Positions 6,992 to 16,062 of a stretch of DNA of 64,000 nucleotides are shown piece by piece. The notes under the pieces were generated by a model. It was not told where the DNA came from. It saw only the letters and a list, made by a program, of their open reading frames with translations, and searched no databases. Location: the NCBI GenBank assembly GCA_003148945.1, contig QGGY01000005.1:277241-341240 (forward strand), read 5' to 3'. A program made the translations under genes and the position numbers. Numbering within the stretch: the stretch's first letter is position 1; each line of letters begins with the position of its first letter. This stretch comes from Murimonas intestini. GTDB taxonomy: Bacteria > Bacillota > Clostridia > Lachnospirales > Lachnospiraceae.

Positions 6992-8616
6992 GATTTCAGG
7001 ATAAGCTTAGGGAAGTCAGCCAAAGTGAACTGTGGGAAGAATATTGTGGTTTTCTGGAATTAACTGTTGAAGAATTCATGAAGATCCAGAAGCGTCTGCT
7101 GAGAGAACAGATGGAGCTGTGGGGGAAGAGCGGTATAGGACGCCGCATCCTCGGCGGCAGGATACCTGAAAATATAGATGAGTTCAGGCGCATGGTGCCT
7201 CTCACCACATATGAAGATTATGCCGATATGCTGCTGCAGAAGGAAGACAGCGTGCTTCCGGCAAAGCCTATCCTATGGATACAGACCACATGGGAAGGCG
7301 GCAGGCATCCCATAAAGGTGGCGCCCTATACGAAAAGTATGCTGGACACCTACAAGGATAATATGATGGCCTGCTTTATGCTTGCCACAAGCAGCCAGAA
7401 GGGCCAGTTTGACTTATCTCCCCGGGACCATATGCTGTATGCCCTCGCACCGCTTCCGTATGCCACAGGCCTGCTTCCTGTACTGCTGGGGGAGGAGATG
7501 GACGTGGAATTTCTGCCCCCTGTAAAAGAAGCAGAAAAAATGTCTTTCAGTGAGAGAAACAAAAAGGGATTTAAAATGGGCATGGGGAAGGGGATTGAAT
7601 ACTTTTTCGGCCTCGGAAGTGTTACATACTTTGTGAGCAGAAGCCTGGCAGCCATGCAGAAGAGCAGCTCCGGGAAAGGCGGTCTGTCAAAGCTTAGCAG
7701 CATCTCTCCCAAAATGCTCCTGCGTCTGATCAGAGCCAGAGGCAGATGTAAAGAAGAGAACAGGGAACTGATGCCAAAAGATCTGTTCCAGCTGAAAGGT
7801 TTTATGTGCGCAGGGACAGATAATAAGTGCTATAAAGATGATCTGGAGAAGCTGTGGGGCATCCGTCCGATGGAGATTTTTGCAGGTACTGAGCCCACTT
7901 GCATAGGTACTGAGACATGGAGCAGGAATGGGATGTATTTTTTCCCGGATGCCTGTTTCTATGAATTCATACCAGAACGGGAGATGGAGAGGAATCTTGC
8001 AGATCCTTTGTACGTACCTCATACGCTGCTTATGGATGAAGTGTCGCCGGGAGAAAAATATGAGTTGGTGATCACAGTGCTCAAGGGCGGAGCTTTTGCC
8101 AGATACAGAGTTGGTGATGTATACCGCTGTGAGGGTATTGGAAATAAGGAAGAGGGAACCAGGATACCCAGGTTTTCTTATGTTGACAGGATCCCTACTA
8201 TTATTGATATTGCCGGTTTTACGAGGATTACGGAGCATTCTATTTCAAGTGCTGTCAAGCTGTCAGGCCTGGCGATTGAGGAATGGTTTGCGCAGAAGGA
8301 GTTTAATGAGGAGAATCATCCTCTGCTGCACATTTACGTAGAGCTGAAGCGGGGACAGATGATAAGCTCAGCGGTCAGCGTACAGGTGATCAGGGATCAT
8401 CTGAGCGTCTATTTCAAGTATGTGGATCAGGATTATACGGATCTGAAAAAGATTTTAGGGATGGATCCGCTGAAGATCACAATATTAAAGACAGGGACTT
8501 TCCAAAACTATGAGAGTAAATTCGGCGGTCTGCTCAGGCGTATCAATCCGCCGGAATATGAAGTGAGCAGACTGCTGCAGGAACAATTCAGTGTGGCACC
8601 GGACGGGAGGTATTAG
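6988..8616 (+). CDS. GH3-family acyl-adenylating enzyme
   Basis: A 542-residue protein of the GH3 superfamily, ANL-type enzymes that adenylate a carboxylate and usually transfer it to an amine. Family landmarks seen are an N-terminal region resembling the plant GH3 fold, FAGTEPTCIGTET in the centre (nucleotide-binding segment), then GAFARYRVGDVYRCEG and YVDRIPTIIDIAGFTRITE. The substrate is not predictable. ATG 6988 overlaps the preceding stop (ATGA) with GGGAGGGG upstream. The following c-di-GMP gene starts 4 bases after its stop. Bacterial GH3 proteins are rarely characterised. Confidence 0.78.
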   Translation: MRFQDKLREVSQSELWEEYCGFLELTVEEFMKIQKRLLREQMELWGKSGIGRRILGGRIPENIDEFRRMVPLTTYEDYADMLLQKEDSVLPAKPILWIQTTWEGGRHPIKVAPYTKSMLDTYKDNMMACFMLATSSQKGQFDLSPRDHMLYALAPLPYATGLLPVLLGEEMDVEFLPPVKEAEKMSFSERNKKGFKMGMGKGIEYFFGLGSVTYFVSRSLAAMQKSSSGKGGLSKLSSISPKMLLRLIRARGRCKEENRELMPKDLFQLKGFMCAGTDNKCYKDDLEKLWGIRPMEIFAGTEPTCIGTETWSRNGMYFFPDACFYEFIPEREMERNLADPLYVPHTLLMDEVSPGEKYELVITVLKGGAFARYRVGDVYRCEGIGNKEEGTRIPRFSYVDRIPTIIDIAGFTRITEHSISSAVKLSGLAIEEWFAQKEFNEENHPLLHIYVELKRGQMISSAVSVQVIRDHLSVYFKYVDQDYTDLKKILGMDPLKITILKTGTFQNYESKFGGLLRRINPPEYEVSRLLQEQFSVAPDGRY

Positions 8617-8620
8617 AGGC

Positions 8621-11131
8621 ATGTACAGTTTTGGGTGGATTCCAATAACGGCTTTGTTCTGCTATGTATTTTTATTTTTTGCATTTGCGGCAGCTAAGAA
8701 AACAAAAGTAATCAAGTCATTTATGGTACTGCTGATGGTAATGGTGCTGTGGACGGGAGGTTCACTGGCAATGCGCCTTCAGCTGTGGCCTTCTGTGGAG
8801 TTCTGGTATCATGTATCGCTGCTGGGTGTGTTTTTTCTCCCATGCACATTTATGGGATTCATTATGGACTTCCTGGATATCAGAAAAAAAGCGTGCAGGA
8901 TTTTCGGGCAGGTGTTCTTTCTGGGTTCTTATATCCTGAATCTTTTTACGGGAATATTTCTGCCTCCTCCGTCTGTAGTGGAAGGGTCGGCCAAAGGCGT
9001 GCAGTTTGTCTATGATTTTTCATGGCCGATTATCATTCCATTTGCAGTTGCAGGCTGCCTGCTTGGAATAATGGTATATTACATCTTCAGGGGATGTAAA
9101 GGAAATATGGTTCTGAAGAAACAGCTGACCCCCATTCTGGCAGGGATAGTTATTCTTTTTACAGGTCATATGTGCCTGATGATACCATTTTTTAAAGGGT
9201 TCCCCATTGATGTGCTCTCTGGCGTGTTTAATGCATTTTTTATGTTTTATGCACTTTACAGCAAGCGCCTCTTTAAACTGACTCTGCTGATATCCAGATG
9301 GAACTGCTATATCGCTTCAGCTGTCATATCTATTGTTTTATTTTATCAGAGTATACCGGTTATGGGAAAATTTGCCAGAGAGAGCCTGAAAATGTCAGAA
9401 TCTGTGGCAATTATGGCGATCGCCGCCCTGTACATGATATCCACTATCGTGCTGTATACGGTGATGAAGAGGTTTCTGGACAATATTTTTGTCAGGGAGG
9501 AACTGGTACAGACAGAAAACCTGAAAGAATTCAGCCATGCAGTTTCTAAGACACTTGATATAGACGAGATCCTGGCAAGTATGGTAGATGTGATCCGAAA
9601 GACGATAGAGGTGAACAAGATCTATATCTGCATAGAGGATCTGAATGGAAATTATGTGATCAAACGCAGTACCAGCCCCTTAGATGAGAATTCCTTCCTG
9701 CTTAGGGCAGACCATCCTATCATCCAGTATCTGAAGAAGACGGACGGCAGCCTGATGATGAAAGATTTCAAGCGCACCATCGGCTATAAATCCATGTGGG
9801 AATCAGAGAAGAGACAGCTGCAGGAATGGAGGATCGAGTGCTTTGTGGCGCTGAAGGATGAGGAGGATCTGGAAGGGCTTGTCATGCTGTCTGAAAAGCC
9901 GAGGCATTCGTCATTTACATATGATGATATGAGTTTCCTTACCTCTGTTGGTTCGGTGAGCTCTATGGCTGTAAAAAATTCAAGGCTTTATGAAAAGGCA
10001 TATGAGGAAGCCAGAAAGGATGAACTCACCGGACTGCTGAACAGGAAGAGCTTTTATGAGGTCATAGAGGAGGCATATGAGGCAAACAAGGAGAGTTCAC
10101 TGGCACTGGCAATATTGAACATTGATGATTTTAAATTATACAACCAGTTGTACGGTGCAGCGGAAGGGGATATCGCTCTTCAGAAGATCGCCCAGATCAT
10201 TAAGTCAACTGTAGGTGAGAACGGATATGTGGCCAGGTATGGGGGGAAAGAATTTGCGCTGATCCTTCCGCGGTTTGATCTTTATTCTGCCAGGAATCTG
10301 GCAGAGAATGTCTGCAGCCAGATCAAGGAGCTGAACCGTTATTCCGGTGAATATTCCATGAAGGCGCTGACCATGAGCGGAGGCGTATGTGCTATCCCCT
10401 ATACAGCCTCAAATGTACAGGAACTTATAAGTAATGCAGATCTAGCCGTGTATACGGTTAAGCGTTCAGGGAAAAATGCTGTCATGGTCTATTCGGAAGG
10501 GCAGGCAAAACGCGGGGAGGAAGCGACGGCGCTCCGCAGTAAGAGCAGCTATAATGAATATGCTTCCACGATCTACGCCCTGACTGCGGCCATAGATACA
10601 AAAGACCACTATACATTCAGCCACTCTAAAAATGTGGCTTACTATGCCGGCGAGCTGGCAAGGGGATTTGGAATGAACGATGAGTGTATAGACATCGTAA
10701 AGGAAGCTGGGCTTCTTCACGATATTGGAAAGATCGGCATTCAGGAGGATATACTGAATAAGCCGGGCAAGCTGACGGCAGAGGAATATGAGATCATGAA
10801 GACACATGTGGAGAACTCCATAGGTATCATCCGGCATCTGCCGTCTTTGGACTATGTGATACCTGCTGTGATCGGCCATCATGAGAGGTATGACGGCAAA
10901 GGCTACCCCAGAAGGATCGCAGGAGAGGATATTCCGCTCATGGCCAGGATATTATGTATTGCTGATTCTTTTGACGCCATGATATCTGTCAGAAGTTATA
11001 AGGCCTCTATGCCTGTGGAGAGAGCCTTTGCCATCCTGGAGGAGGAAGCAGGGAAGCAGTTTGATCCAAAGCTGGTGCCGGTTTTTATAAATCTCGTAAA
11101 GTCAGGAACAATAAAAATTGCAGAAGGATGA
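8621..11131 (+). CDS. 7TM-GAF-GGDEF-HD-GYP signalling protein, degenerate GGDEF
   Basis: An 836-residue membrane protein. It has an N-terminal 7TM-type sensor of about 230 residues plus further helices to about 290, a GAF-like domain (about 310-455), a GGDEF domain beginning DELTGLLNR at 467, and a C-terminal HD-GYP domain with HD at 700-701 (LLHDIGKIG) and HHERYDGKGYP. The GGDEF is changed at both magnesium positions: GGKEF at 541-545 and N500 in NIDDFK where Asp is expected. It is therefore likely a c-di-GMP phosphodiesterase with a non-catalytic, perhaps GTP-sensing GGDEF. ATG 8621 is used, with GGGAGG 10 bases upstream. Confidence 0.85.
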   Translation: MYSFGWIPITALFCYVFLFFAFAAAKKTKVIKSFMVLLMVMVLWTGGSLAMRLQLWPSVEFWYHVSLLGVFFLPCTFMGFIMDFLDIRKKACRIFGQVFFLGSYILNLFTGIFLPPPSVVEGSAKGVQFVYDFSWPIIIPFAVAGCLLGIMVYYIFRGCKGNMVLKKQLTPILAGIVILFTGHMCLMIPFFKGFPIDVLSGVFNAFFMFYALYSKRLFKLTLLISRWNCYIASAVISIVLFYQSIPVMGKFARESLKMSESVAIMAIAALYMISTIVLYTVMKRFLDNIFVREELVQTENLKEFSHAVSKTLDIDEILASMVDVIRKTIEVNKIYICIEDLNGNYVIKRSTSPLDENSFLLRADHPIIQYLKKTDGSLMMKDFKRTIGYKSMWESEKRQLQEWRIECFVALKDEEDLEGLVMLSEKPRHSSFTYDDMSFLTSVGSVSSMAVKNSRLYEKAYEEARKDELTGLLNRKSFYEVIEEAYEANKESSLALAILNIDDFKLYNQLYGAAEGDIALQKIAQIIKSTVGENGYVARYGGKEFALILPRFDLYSARNLAENVCSQIKELNRYSGEYSMKALTMSGGVCAIPYTASNVQELISNADLAVYTVKRSGKNAVMVYSEGQAKRGEEATALRSKSSYNEYASTIYALTAAIDTKDHYTFSHSKNVAYYAGELARGFGMNDECIDIVKEAGLLHDIGKIGIQEDILNKPGKLTAEEYEIMKTHVENSIGIIRHLPSLDYVIPAVIGHHERYDGKGYPRRIAGEDIPLMARILCIADSFDAMISVRSYKASMPVERAFAILEEEAGKQFDPKLVPVFINLVKSGTIKIAEG

Positions 11132-11146
11132 TTTTTGTGCTATGAT
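11118..11146 (+). promoter_or_regulatory. Possible SigA-type promoter of ftsW
   Basis: TTGCAG at 11118-11123, 17-base spacer, TATGAT at 11141-11146, overlapping the end of the HD-GYP gene. The -35 is only a partial match. Confidence 0.45.
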
Positions 11147-11189
11147 AATATATCGTAATTATTAAGTTTGAGCGGCAGAGGAGTTTGAA

Positions 11190-12410
11190 ATGGCACAAAA
11201 AAGAAGATCCAGAACGAATGTCCCAAAACAGCAGCGCCGGAGACGGCGCAGGCCGGCGGTGCAGAGATATTATGATTATAATCTGCTCGCCAGCGTGATA
11301 CTGCTCACCTGTTTTGGGCTTGTTATGTTATATAGTACAAGCGCGTATGAGGCGCAGGTGGAGCACGGCAGCGATATGTTTTACTTTGGAAAGCAGGCAG
11401 CTATCAGCGCAGCCTGCCTTGTTGCTGTACTGATATTTTCCCAGATTGATTATCATATATATGCCAAATTTGCAACAGCTCTCTATATTGTATCAAATGT
11501 CCTGCTGGTAGCTACGAAGTTTATAGGCAGGGAGATCAACGGCGCCAAGAGATGGATCTATTTCGGACCTGTTTCGTTCCAGCCGGCTGAGCTGGGCAAG
11601 CTGTCGCTGATCCTCTTTCTGGCCTGCGTCATAGTGAAGATAGGTGGCAGAAAGATGCGGGGATGGCGGGCGCCGGCTATCATTTTAGGACTTGGCGGCA
11701 TTACGGCGTTTTTTACCTATTATTTCACTCAGAATATGAGTACTGCGATCATAATGGCGGGTATTACAGGAATCATGCTGTTTGTGGCCCATCCAAAGAC
11801 AGTTCCGTTCCTGGCAGCCGTGGGAGCTGTTCTTGTCATGGCGGCAGGCGTAGTGTTCTATGTGGCGACTAATGCGGCCAGCGGGACATTCCGTCTGCGG
11901 AGGGTGCTTGTCTGGCTGGACCCGGAGGCCTATGCCAGCTGGGGCGGTTATCAGGTTATGCAGGGGCTGTATGCCATTGGGTCAGGAGGATTTTTCGGGA
12001 AAGGCCTTGGAAACAGCACGCAGAAGCTGGGGGCTGTACCTGAGGCACAGAATGATATGATATTTTCAATCGTGTGTGAGGAGCTGGGAGTATTTGGAGC
12101 GGCTATGCTCACAATACTGTTTGTGTTCCTGCTTTACAGGCTGCTCTTCATTGCCCAGAATGCGCCTGACCTTTTAGGTTCACTGATAGCAACCGGCATA
12201 TTTGCCCATATTGCCCTGCAGGTGGTCCTTAATATGGCAGTCGTACTGAATATGATCCCTACCACAGGAGTAACTCTGCCGTTTGTCAGCTATGGGGGCA
12301 CATCGATCTTGTTCCTAATGGCGGAGATGACACTGGCGCTGAGCGTCTCGAGGCAGATAAAGTTTAAAGAACAGGAAGAAGGAAAGAGATCGCTGACAAG
12401 GACAGCGTGA
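11190..12410 (+). CDS. ftsW: FtsW/RodA/SpoVE-family peptidoglycan glycosyltransferase (SEDS)
   Basis: A 406-residue SEDS protein that polymerises lipid II, working with a class B penicillin-binding protein at the septum or cell wall. A very basic N-terminal tail (residues 1-25, Arg-rich) precedes about ten membrane helices. Family motifs are FQPAELGKL, GSGGFFGKGLGNS, PEAQNDMIFSIVCEELG and the C-terminal PTTGVTLPFVSYGG. The Pro and Asn/Asp motifs favour FtsW/SpoVE, but paralogue assignment needs a tree. Its stop is 10 bases before feoA, with no terminator between, so the genes probably form one transcript. Confidence 0.85.
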   Translation: MAQKRRSRTNVPKQQRRRRRRPAVQRYYDYNLLASVILLTCFGLVMLYSTSAYEAQVEHGSDMFYFGKQAAISAACLVAVLIFSQIDYHIYAKFATALYIVSNVLLVATKFIGREINGAKRWIYFGPVSFQPAELGKLSLILFLACVIVKIGGRKMRGWRAPAIILGLGGITAFFTYYFTQNMSTAIIMAGITGIMLFVAHPKTVPFLAAVGAVLVMAAGVVFYVATNAASGTFRLRRVLVWLDPEAYASWGGYQVMQGLYAIGSGGFFGKGLGNSTQKLGAVPEAQNDMIFSIVCEELGVFGAAMLTILFVFLLYRLLFIAQNAPDLLGSLIATGIFAHIALQVVLNMAVVLNMIPTTGVTLPFVSYGGTSILFLMAEMTLALSVSRQIKFKEQEEGKRSLTRTA

Positions 12411-12420
12411 GAGGAAAGAG

Positions 12421-12696
12421 ATGAAAGATCTGGATACAGGGACAGTATTTGAAGGAGACATGGGCAGGGCCTACGAGGTGACGGGAATCCTCCTGCCGGA
12501 GGACATCACCAGAAGGCTGGAGTCTTTGGGAATCTTTGAGGGGACAAAGCTTCAGATCCTGAATAAGAAGAAAAATGGTGCCGTGATCATAAAAGCGAGA
12601 GGGGCCAGATGGGCCATAGGAAAAGAATTTGCTAAAGGCATCAGAGTCAGAGAACCCGGGGAGATAAAGGAGCAGCAGGATGAAACAGACAATTAA
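12421..12696 (+). CDS. feoA: Ferrous iron transport protein A
   Basis: A 91-residue FeoA protein with an SH3-like fold, an accessory of the FeoB Fe(II) transporter. The middle shows ITRRLESLGIFEGTKLQIL and IIKARGARWAIGKEFAKGIRV, typical of FeoA. It lies 10 bases after ftsW and overlaps feoB by 17 bases, so it is translationally coupled to it. Confidence 0.85.
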   Translation: MKDLDTGTVFEGDMGRAYEVTGILLPEDITRRLESLGIFEGTKLQILNKKKNGAVIIKARGARWAIGKEFAKGIRVREPGEIKEQQDETDN

Positions 12697-14674
12697 TGTC
12701 GCATTTGTGGGAAATCCCAACTGTGGTAAGACGACCCTGTTTAATGCATATACAGGGGCAAATCTGAAGGTGGCCAACTGGCCTGGAGTCACCGTGGAGA
12801 GAAAAGAGGGAGAGACAGACTACAGAGGCCAGCATATTAAGCTGATAGATACCCCCGGTATATACAGCCTGACTTCTTATTCCATAGAGGAGAAGGTGAC
12901 AAGGCAGTGTATTCTGGAGGATGACATAGATGTCATTATCAATATTGTGGATGCATCTGCCATGGAGAGGAACCTCTATCTGACCATGCAGCTGCTGGAG
13001 CTGGGAAAGCCGGTTATACTGGCTTTGAATATGATGGATATTGTGGAAGAGCGCGGGATGGAGATCGACATGCACCGCCTGCCTGAACTGCTGGGCCATA
13101 TTCCTGTTGTGCCTGTGTCTGCCAGAAAGCGGACGGGACTTGATGTACTGATGCATGCAGTAAAGCATCACTATGAAGAGGGGCCTGCAGGAAATGTGGT
13201 TGTCTACAGGCCGGATATGGAGAAGCGCATAGTAGAGGTGGAGAAGCTTCTTAAGAGCAGGTATCCTCAGATTAAAAATATCAGATGGCATGCCATCAAG
13301 CTGCTGGAGCGTGATGATGAGGTTGAAAAACAATATTCTCTGGATACGGCGGCTGTCATTGACCGCAGCTATGAGAAAGATATCATTAACCAGAAATATG
13401 ATTACATAGAGGAAGTGATAGACGAGTGTCTTTTTTATAAGAGCGAAAAAGCAGCTTCCACAGACAAGATCGATGAGGTGCTCACCCACAGATTATGGGG
13501 AGTGCCCATATTTCTGGGGATCATGGCTCTTGTGTTCTTCCTGACATTTTTCATAGGAGATGCCTTAAAAGGCGTGTTTGAGATAGTTCTGTCAATGTTT
13601 TCAGATGCAGTAAACCATCTTCTTGTGAGCGTCAGTGCGGCTGACTGGCTCATATCACTCATAGTGGACGGGATCATTGCAGGAGTGGGAGGCATCCTGA
13701 CCTTCCTCCCCAATATATTTATCCTCTTCCTTGCACTGGCTGTTCTGGAGGACAGCGGATATATGGCCAGGGTGGCCTATGTCATGGATAAGATCATGGG
13801 CAGGGCAGGATTATCAGGAAAGGCCTTTCTCCCCATGATACTGGGCTTTGGATGTACGGTGCCTGCTGTTATGGCCACAAGGGCTCTGGAGAGGGAAGAG
13901 GACAGAAAGAAGACAATACTTGTGACTCCATTTATGTCCTGTTCAGCCAGACTCCCTATCTATGTACTGTTTGCAGACATGTTCTTTGGAAAATATGCCA
14001 TGGCAGCTGCATTTTCCATGTATGTGCTGGGAATGCTGACAGCAATCGTCATAGCGCTTGTAATTAACAGATTCCAGAAAAACAAAAGCAGCCAGTCTCT
14101 GCTGATTGAGCTTCCGGAATATAAAGCGCCCAACGCCAGGACTATCATGATATATGTGTGGGAGAAGGTCAAAGATTATCTGACAAAGGCCGGGACCACC
14201 ATATTTGTGGCTTCAATCGTCATATGGTTTATCCTGAATTTTAACCAGCACGGTATGGTGACAGAGGTGTCGGAAAGCTTTGGCGCTGCCCTTGGCAGAT
14301 GGTTTGAACCCCTGCTGGCTCCGGCCGGCCTTGGCCTGTGGCAGATAGGAGTGGCTCTGATTTCAGGGCTGTCGGCAAAAGAAGTGGTTGTCTCCAGCTT
14401 TGCCGTCCTTTTTGGAGTGGGAAACGCCAATTCGGCGGCAGGTATGGCTCAGATCGTGCAGAATCTGTCGGTTTACGGCTTTGGCGCCCTGAATGCATAT
14501 GCGCTCATGGTGTTCTGCCTTCTCTACACCCCATGCGCTGCAACTATTGGAACGATACGGAAAGAAACACATTCCTGGAAGTTTACGTTCATGATGATCG
14601 CCTTTCAGCTCCTTCTTGCCTGGGGCTGCGCGGTGCTGGTGTTCCAGGCAGGCTCCCTGCTGGCGGGTATTTGA
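12680..14674 (+). CDS. feoB: Ferrous iron transporter B
   Basis: A 664-residue FeoB that imports Fe(II). An N-terminal G domain has G1 GNPNCGKTT at 11-19, G3 DTPG and G4 NMMD, followed by the helical GDI region and a membrane domain with two Gate repeats (PMILGFGCTVPAVMATRALE and LLYTPCAATIGTIRKE, each with a conserved Cys). The start ATG has AGGAGCAGCAGG upstream and lies inside feoA. A small Cys-rich membrane protein gene follows 43 bases downstream. The length is on the short side of normal for the family but complete. Confidence 0.93.
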   Translation: MKQTINVAFVGNPNCGKTTLFNAYTGANLKVANWPGVTVERKEGETDYRGQHIKLIDTPGIYSLTSYSIEEKVTRQCILEDDIDVIINIVDASAMERNLYLTMQLLELGKPVILALNMMDIVEERGMEIDMHRLPELLGHIPVVPVSARKRTGLDVLMHAVKHHYEEGPAGNVVVYRPDMEKRIVEVEKLLKSRYPQIKNIRWHAIKLLERDDEVEKQYSLDTAAVIDRSYEKDIINQKYDYIEEVIDECLFYKSEKAASTDKIDEVLTHRLWGVPIFLGIMALVFFLTFFIGDALKGVFEIVLSMFSDAVNHLLVSVSAADWLISLIVDGIIAGVGGILTFLPNIFILFLALAVLEDSGYMARVAYVMDKIMGRAGLSGKAFLPMILGFGCTVPAVMATRALEREEDRKKTILVTPFMSCSARLPIYVLFADMFFGKYAMAAAFSMYVLGMLTAIVIALVINRFQKNKSSQSLLIELPEYKAPNARTIMIYVWEKVKDYLTKAGTTIFVASIVIWFILNFNQHGMVTEVSESFGAALGRWFEPLLAPAGLGLWQIGVALISGLSAKEVVVSSFAVLFGVGNANSAAGMAQIVQNLSVYGFGALNAYALMVFCLLYTPCAATIGTIRKETHSWKFTFMMIAFQLLLAWGCAVLVFQAGSLLAGI

Positions 14675-14717
14675 TGAAACAGGTGTAAAACAGATATTTT
14701 ACAGAAAGTGTGATATT

Positions 14718-14876
14718 ATGGAAGTTTTCAGTACGGTTGTTGTGGGAGGGGCAATTTTCCTCTATGCAGCCTTTGTGATAAGAAAAAGGATAAAAGATAT
14801 AAAGAACGGCAGGTTTTGCCAGTGCAGCTGTGAGGGCTGCAGCGGCTCCTGCAAAAAGTGCAGCAGCGTCCATTAG
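14718..14876 (+). CDS. FeoB-associated Cys-rich membrane protein
   Basis: A 52-residue protein with one N-terminal transmembrane helix (residues 4-22), a basic stretch RKRIKDIK and a C-terminal cluster of six Cys in QCSCEGCSGSCKKCSS. This is the usual layout of the FeoB-associated Cys-rich membrane protein family found after feoB in Firmicutes. It may bind iron or an Fe-S centre (inference). The ribosome site is weak (AGAAAG), so it may rely on coupling. Confidence 0.8.
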   Translation: MEVFSTVVVGGAIFLYAAFVIRKRIKDIKNGRFCQCSCEGCSGSCKKCSSVH

Positions 14877-14891
14877 GGCGCTGTTTTTTTA
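14863..14891 (+). terminator. Probable terminator of the ftsW-feo operon
   Basis: cagcg and cgctg can pair across the stop codon of the small Cys-rich gene, followed by seven T. The stem is short, so confidence is moderate. Confidence 0.5.
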
Positions 14892-15000
14892 CATTTTACT
14901 CAGGTGACGTGTTACATCGTCAGCTGTATAAATAGAAACATCATGCGGCTGGATGATCATTGCAGCTGCAGACTAAGTGAAGAATCGAGGAGAAGAGGCA

Positions 15001-15867
15001 ATGAAAAAGTATTCTAAAACAATTATTGATGTATTAATGGTGCTGCTGGGCAACACGATCTATGCACTGGCAGTAACTATGTTCATCCTGCCAAATAACC
15101 TGGTGATCGGCGGCGGGACAGGTGTGGCCCTGGCTGTACAGCATTATTTCGGGATCCCTATTGCGGTGTTTGCGCTGGTGTTCAACTTTCTGCTTTTTTT
15201 GGCGGGCGCAGCCATACTGGGAAAGAAATTTGCTATGACGACCATCATCAGCACCTTTTATTATCCGTTCATCCTGGGCGTCCTGCAGAACGTGCCCGCA
15301 CTGGGAAATATGACTAATGACGGAACGATCGCAGCCATATATGCCGGGGTAATGATCGGCGCGGCGATCGGCATTGTATTTAAAGCGGGAGCTTCCACGG
15401 GCGGGATGGATATTCCTCCCCTTGTGATCAATAAGCTGTTCGGCCTGCCGGTGTCAGCAGTTATGTATGCTTTTGACTGCCTCATTCTCCTGCTGCAGGT
15501 CACCTTTGCCGAGAAGGAGCAGGTACTTTTAGGACTTCTTCTTGTATTCCTCTATACCTTTGTGCTGGATAAGGTACTGTTTATGGGCCAGACAAAGACG
15601 CAGGTAAAGATTGTCAGTGAAAAGTATGAGGAGATCAACCAGATGATCATCCAGAACGTGGACAGGACGTCTACCCTGCTTCAGGGAGAGACAGGGTACC
15701 TTCACACAAAGCTTCCCATGGTCCTTACCATCATCTCCAACAGAGAGCTTCCAAGGCTGAACCGGGAGGTTCAGAAGATAGATCCAGAGGCATTCCTTAT
15801 CATCAGCCAGGTAAAAGAAGTGAGGGGCAGGGGATTCACCATTAATAAAGAATATATAGATAAATGA
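15001..15867 (+). CDS. YitT family membrane protein
   Basis: A 288-residue protein with five or six N-terminal membrane helices (NNLVIGGGTGVAL and GIVFKAGASTGGMDIPPL are family landmarks) and a soluble C-terminal DUF2179 domain from about residue 205 (QVKIVSEKYEEINQMII, later REVQKIDPEAFLIISQVKEVRGRGF). The function is unproven; related YitT/YqfU proteins are proposed transporters. ATG 15001 follows AGGAGAAGAGG; an in-frame GTG at 14977 is less likely. It is a single gene with an inverted repeat just downstream. Confidence 0.85.
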   Translation: MKKYSKTIIDVLMVLLGNTIYALAVTMFILPNNLVIGGGTGVALAVQHYFGIPIAVFALVFNFLLFLAGAAILGKKFAMTTIISTFYYPFILGVLQNVPALGNMTNDGTIAAIYAGVMIGAAIGIVFKAGASTGGMDIPPLVINKLFGLPVSAVMYAFDCLILLLQVTFAEKEQVLLGLLLVFLYTFVLDKVLFMGQTKTQVKIVSEKYEEINQMIIQNVDRTSTLLQGETGYLHTKLPMVLTIISNRELPRLNREVQKIDPEAFLIISQVKEVRGRGFTINKEYIDK

Positions 15868-15894
15868 CGGTTCAGAACATTCTTTAAACACCCC

Positions 15895-15946
15895 GCGGGC
15901 ATGTGAACAGTTACATGAAAGCAACCATTACTATTCACATGCCCGC
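15895..15946. repeat. Perfect 13-bp inverted repeat downstream of the YitT gene
   Basis: gcgggcatgtgaa (15895-15907) and ttcacatgcccgc (15934-15946) are perfectly complementary around a 26-base loop, with no T run after it. It may act as a hairpin terminator or processing signal. The core tgaacagttac resembles the ends of the dispersed repeat in this window. Confidence 0.6.
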
Positions 15947-15978
15947 AAAATATTGCAGTTTTGGGCTATAAAAAAATC

Positions 15979-16007
15979 TTGACAAATCTTTTTTTTACAT
16001 ATATACT
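15979..16007 (+). promoter_or_regulatory. Consensus SigA promoter of the fab operon
   Basis: TTGACA at 15979-15984, 17-base spacer, TATACT at 16002-16007. It lies 56 bases upstream of acpP and is overlapped by a palindromic operator candidate. Confidence 0.85.
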
Positions 16008-16030
16008 TTGGATATCAAAATATTTGATAT
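16007..16030 (+). promoter_or_regulatory. Candidate FabT-like operator at the fab promoter
   Basis: TTTGGATATCAAA (16007-16019) is one mismatch from a TTTGANNATCAAA-type palindrome, the sort bound by MarR-family FabT. It overlaps a second inverted repeat atatcaaa-ata-tttgatat (16012-16030). The site abuts the -10 and covers the start point, a classical repressor position. The regulator gene is not in the window. Confidence 0.5.
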
Positions 16031-16062
16031 AAAAATAATATGAATTTAAGAGGAGATTGACC

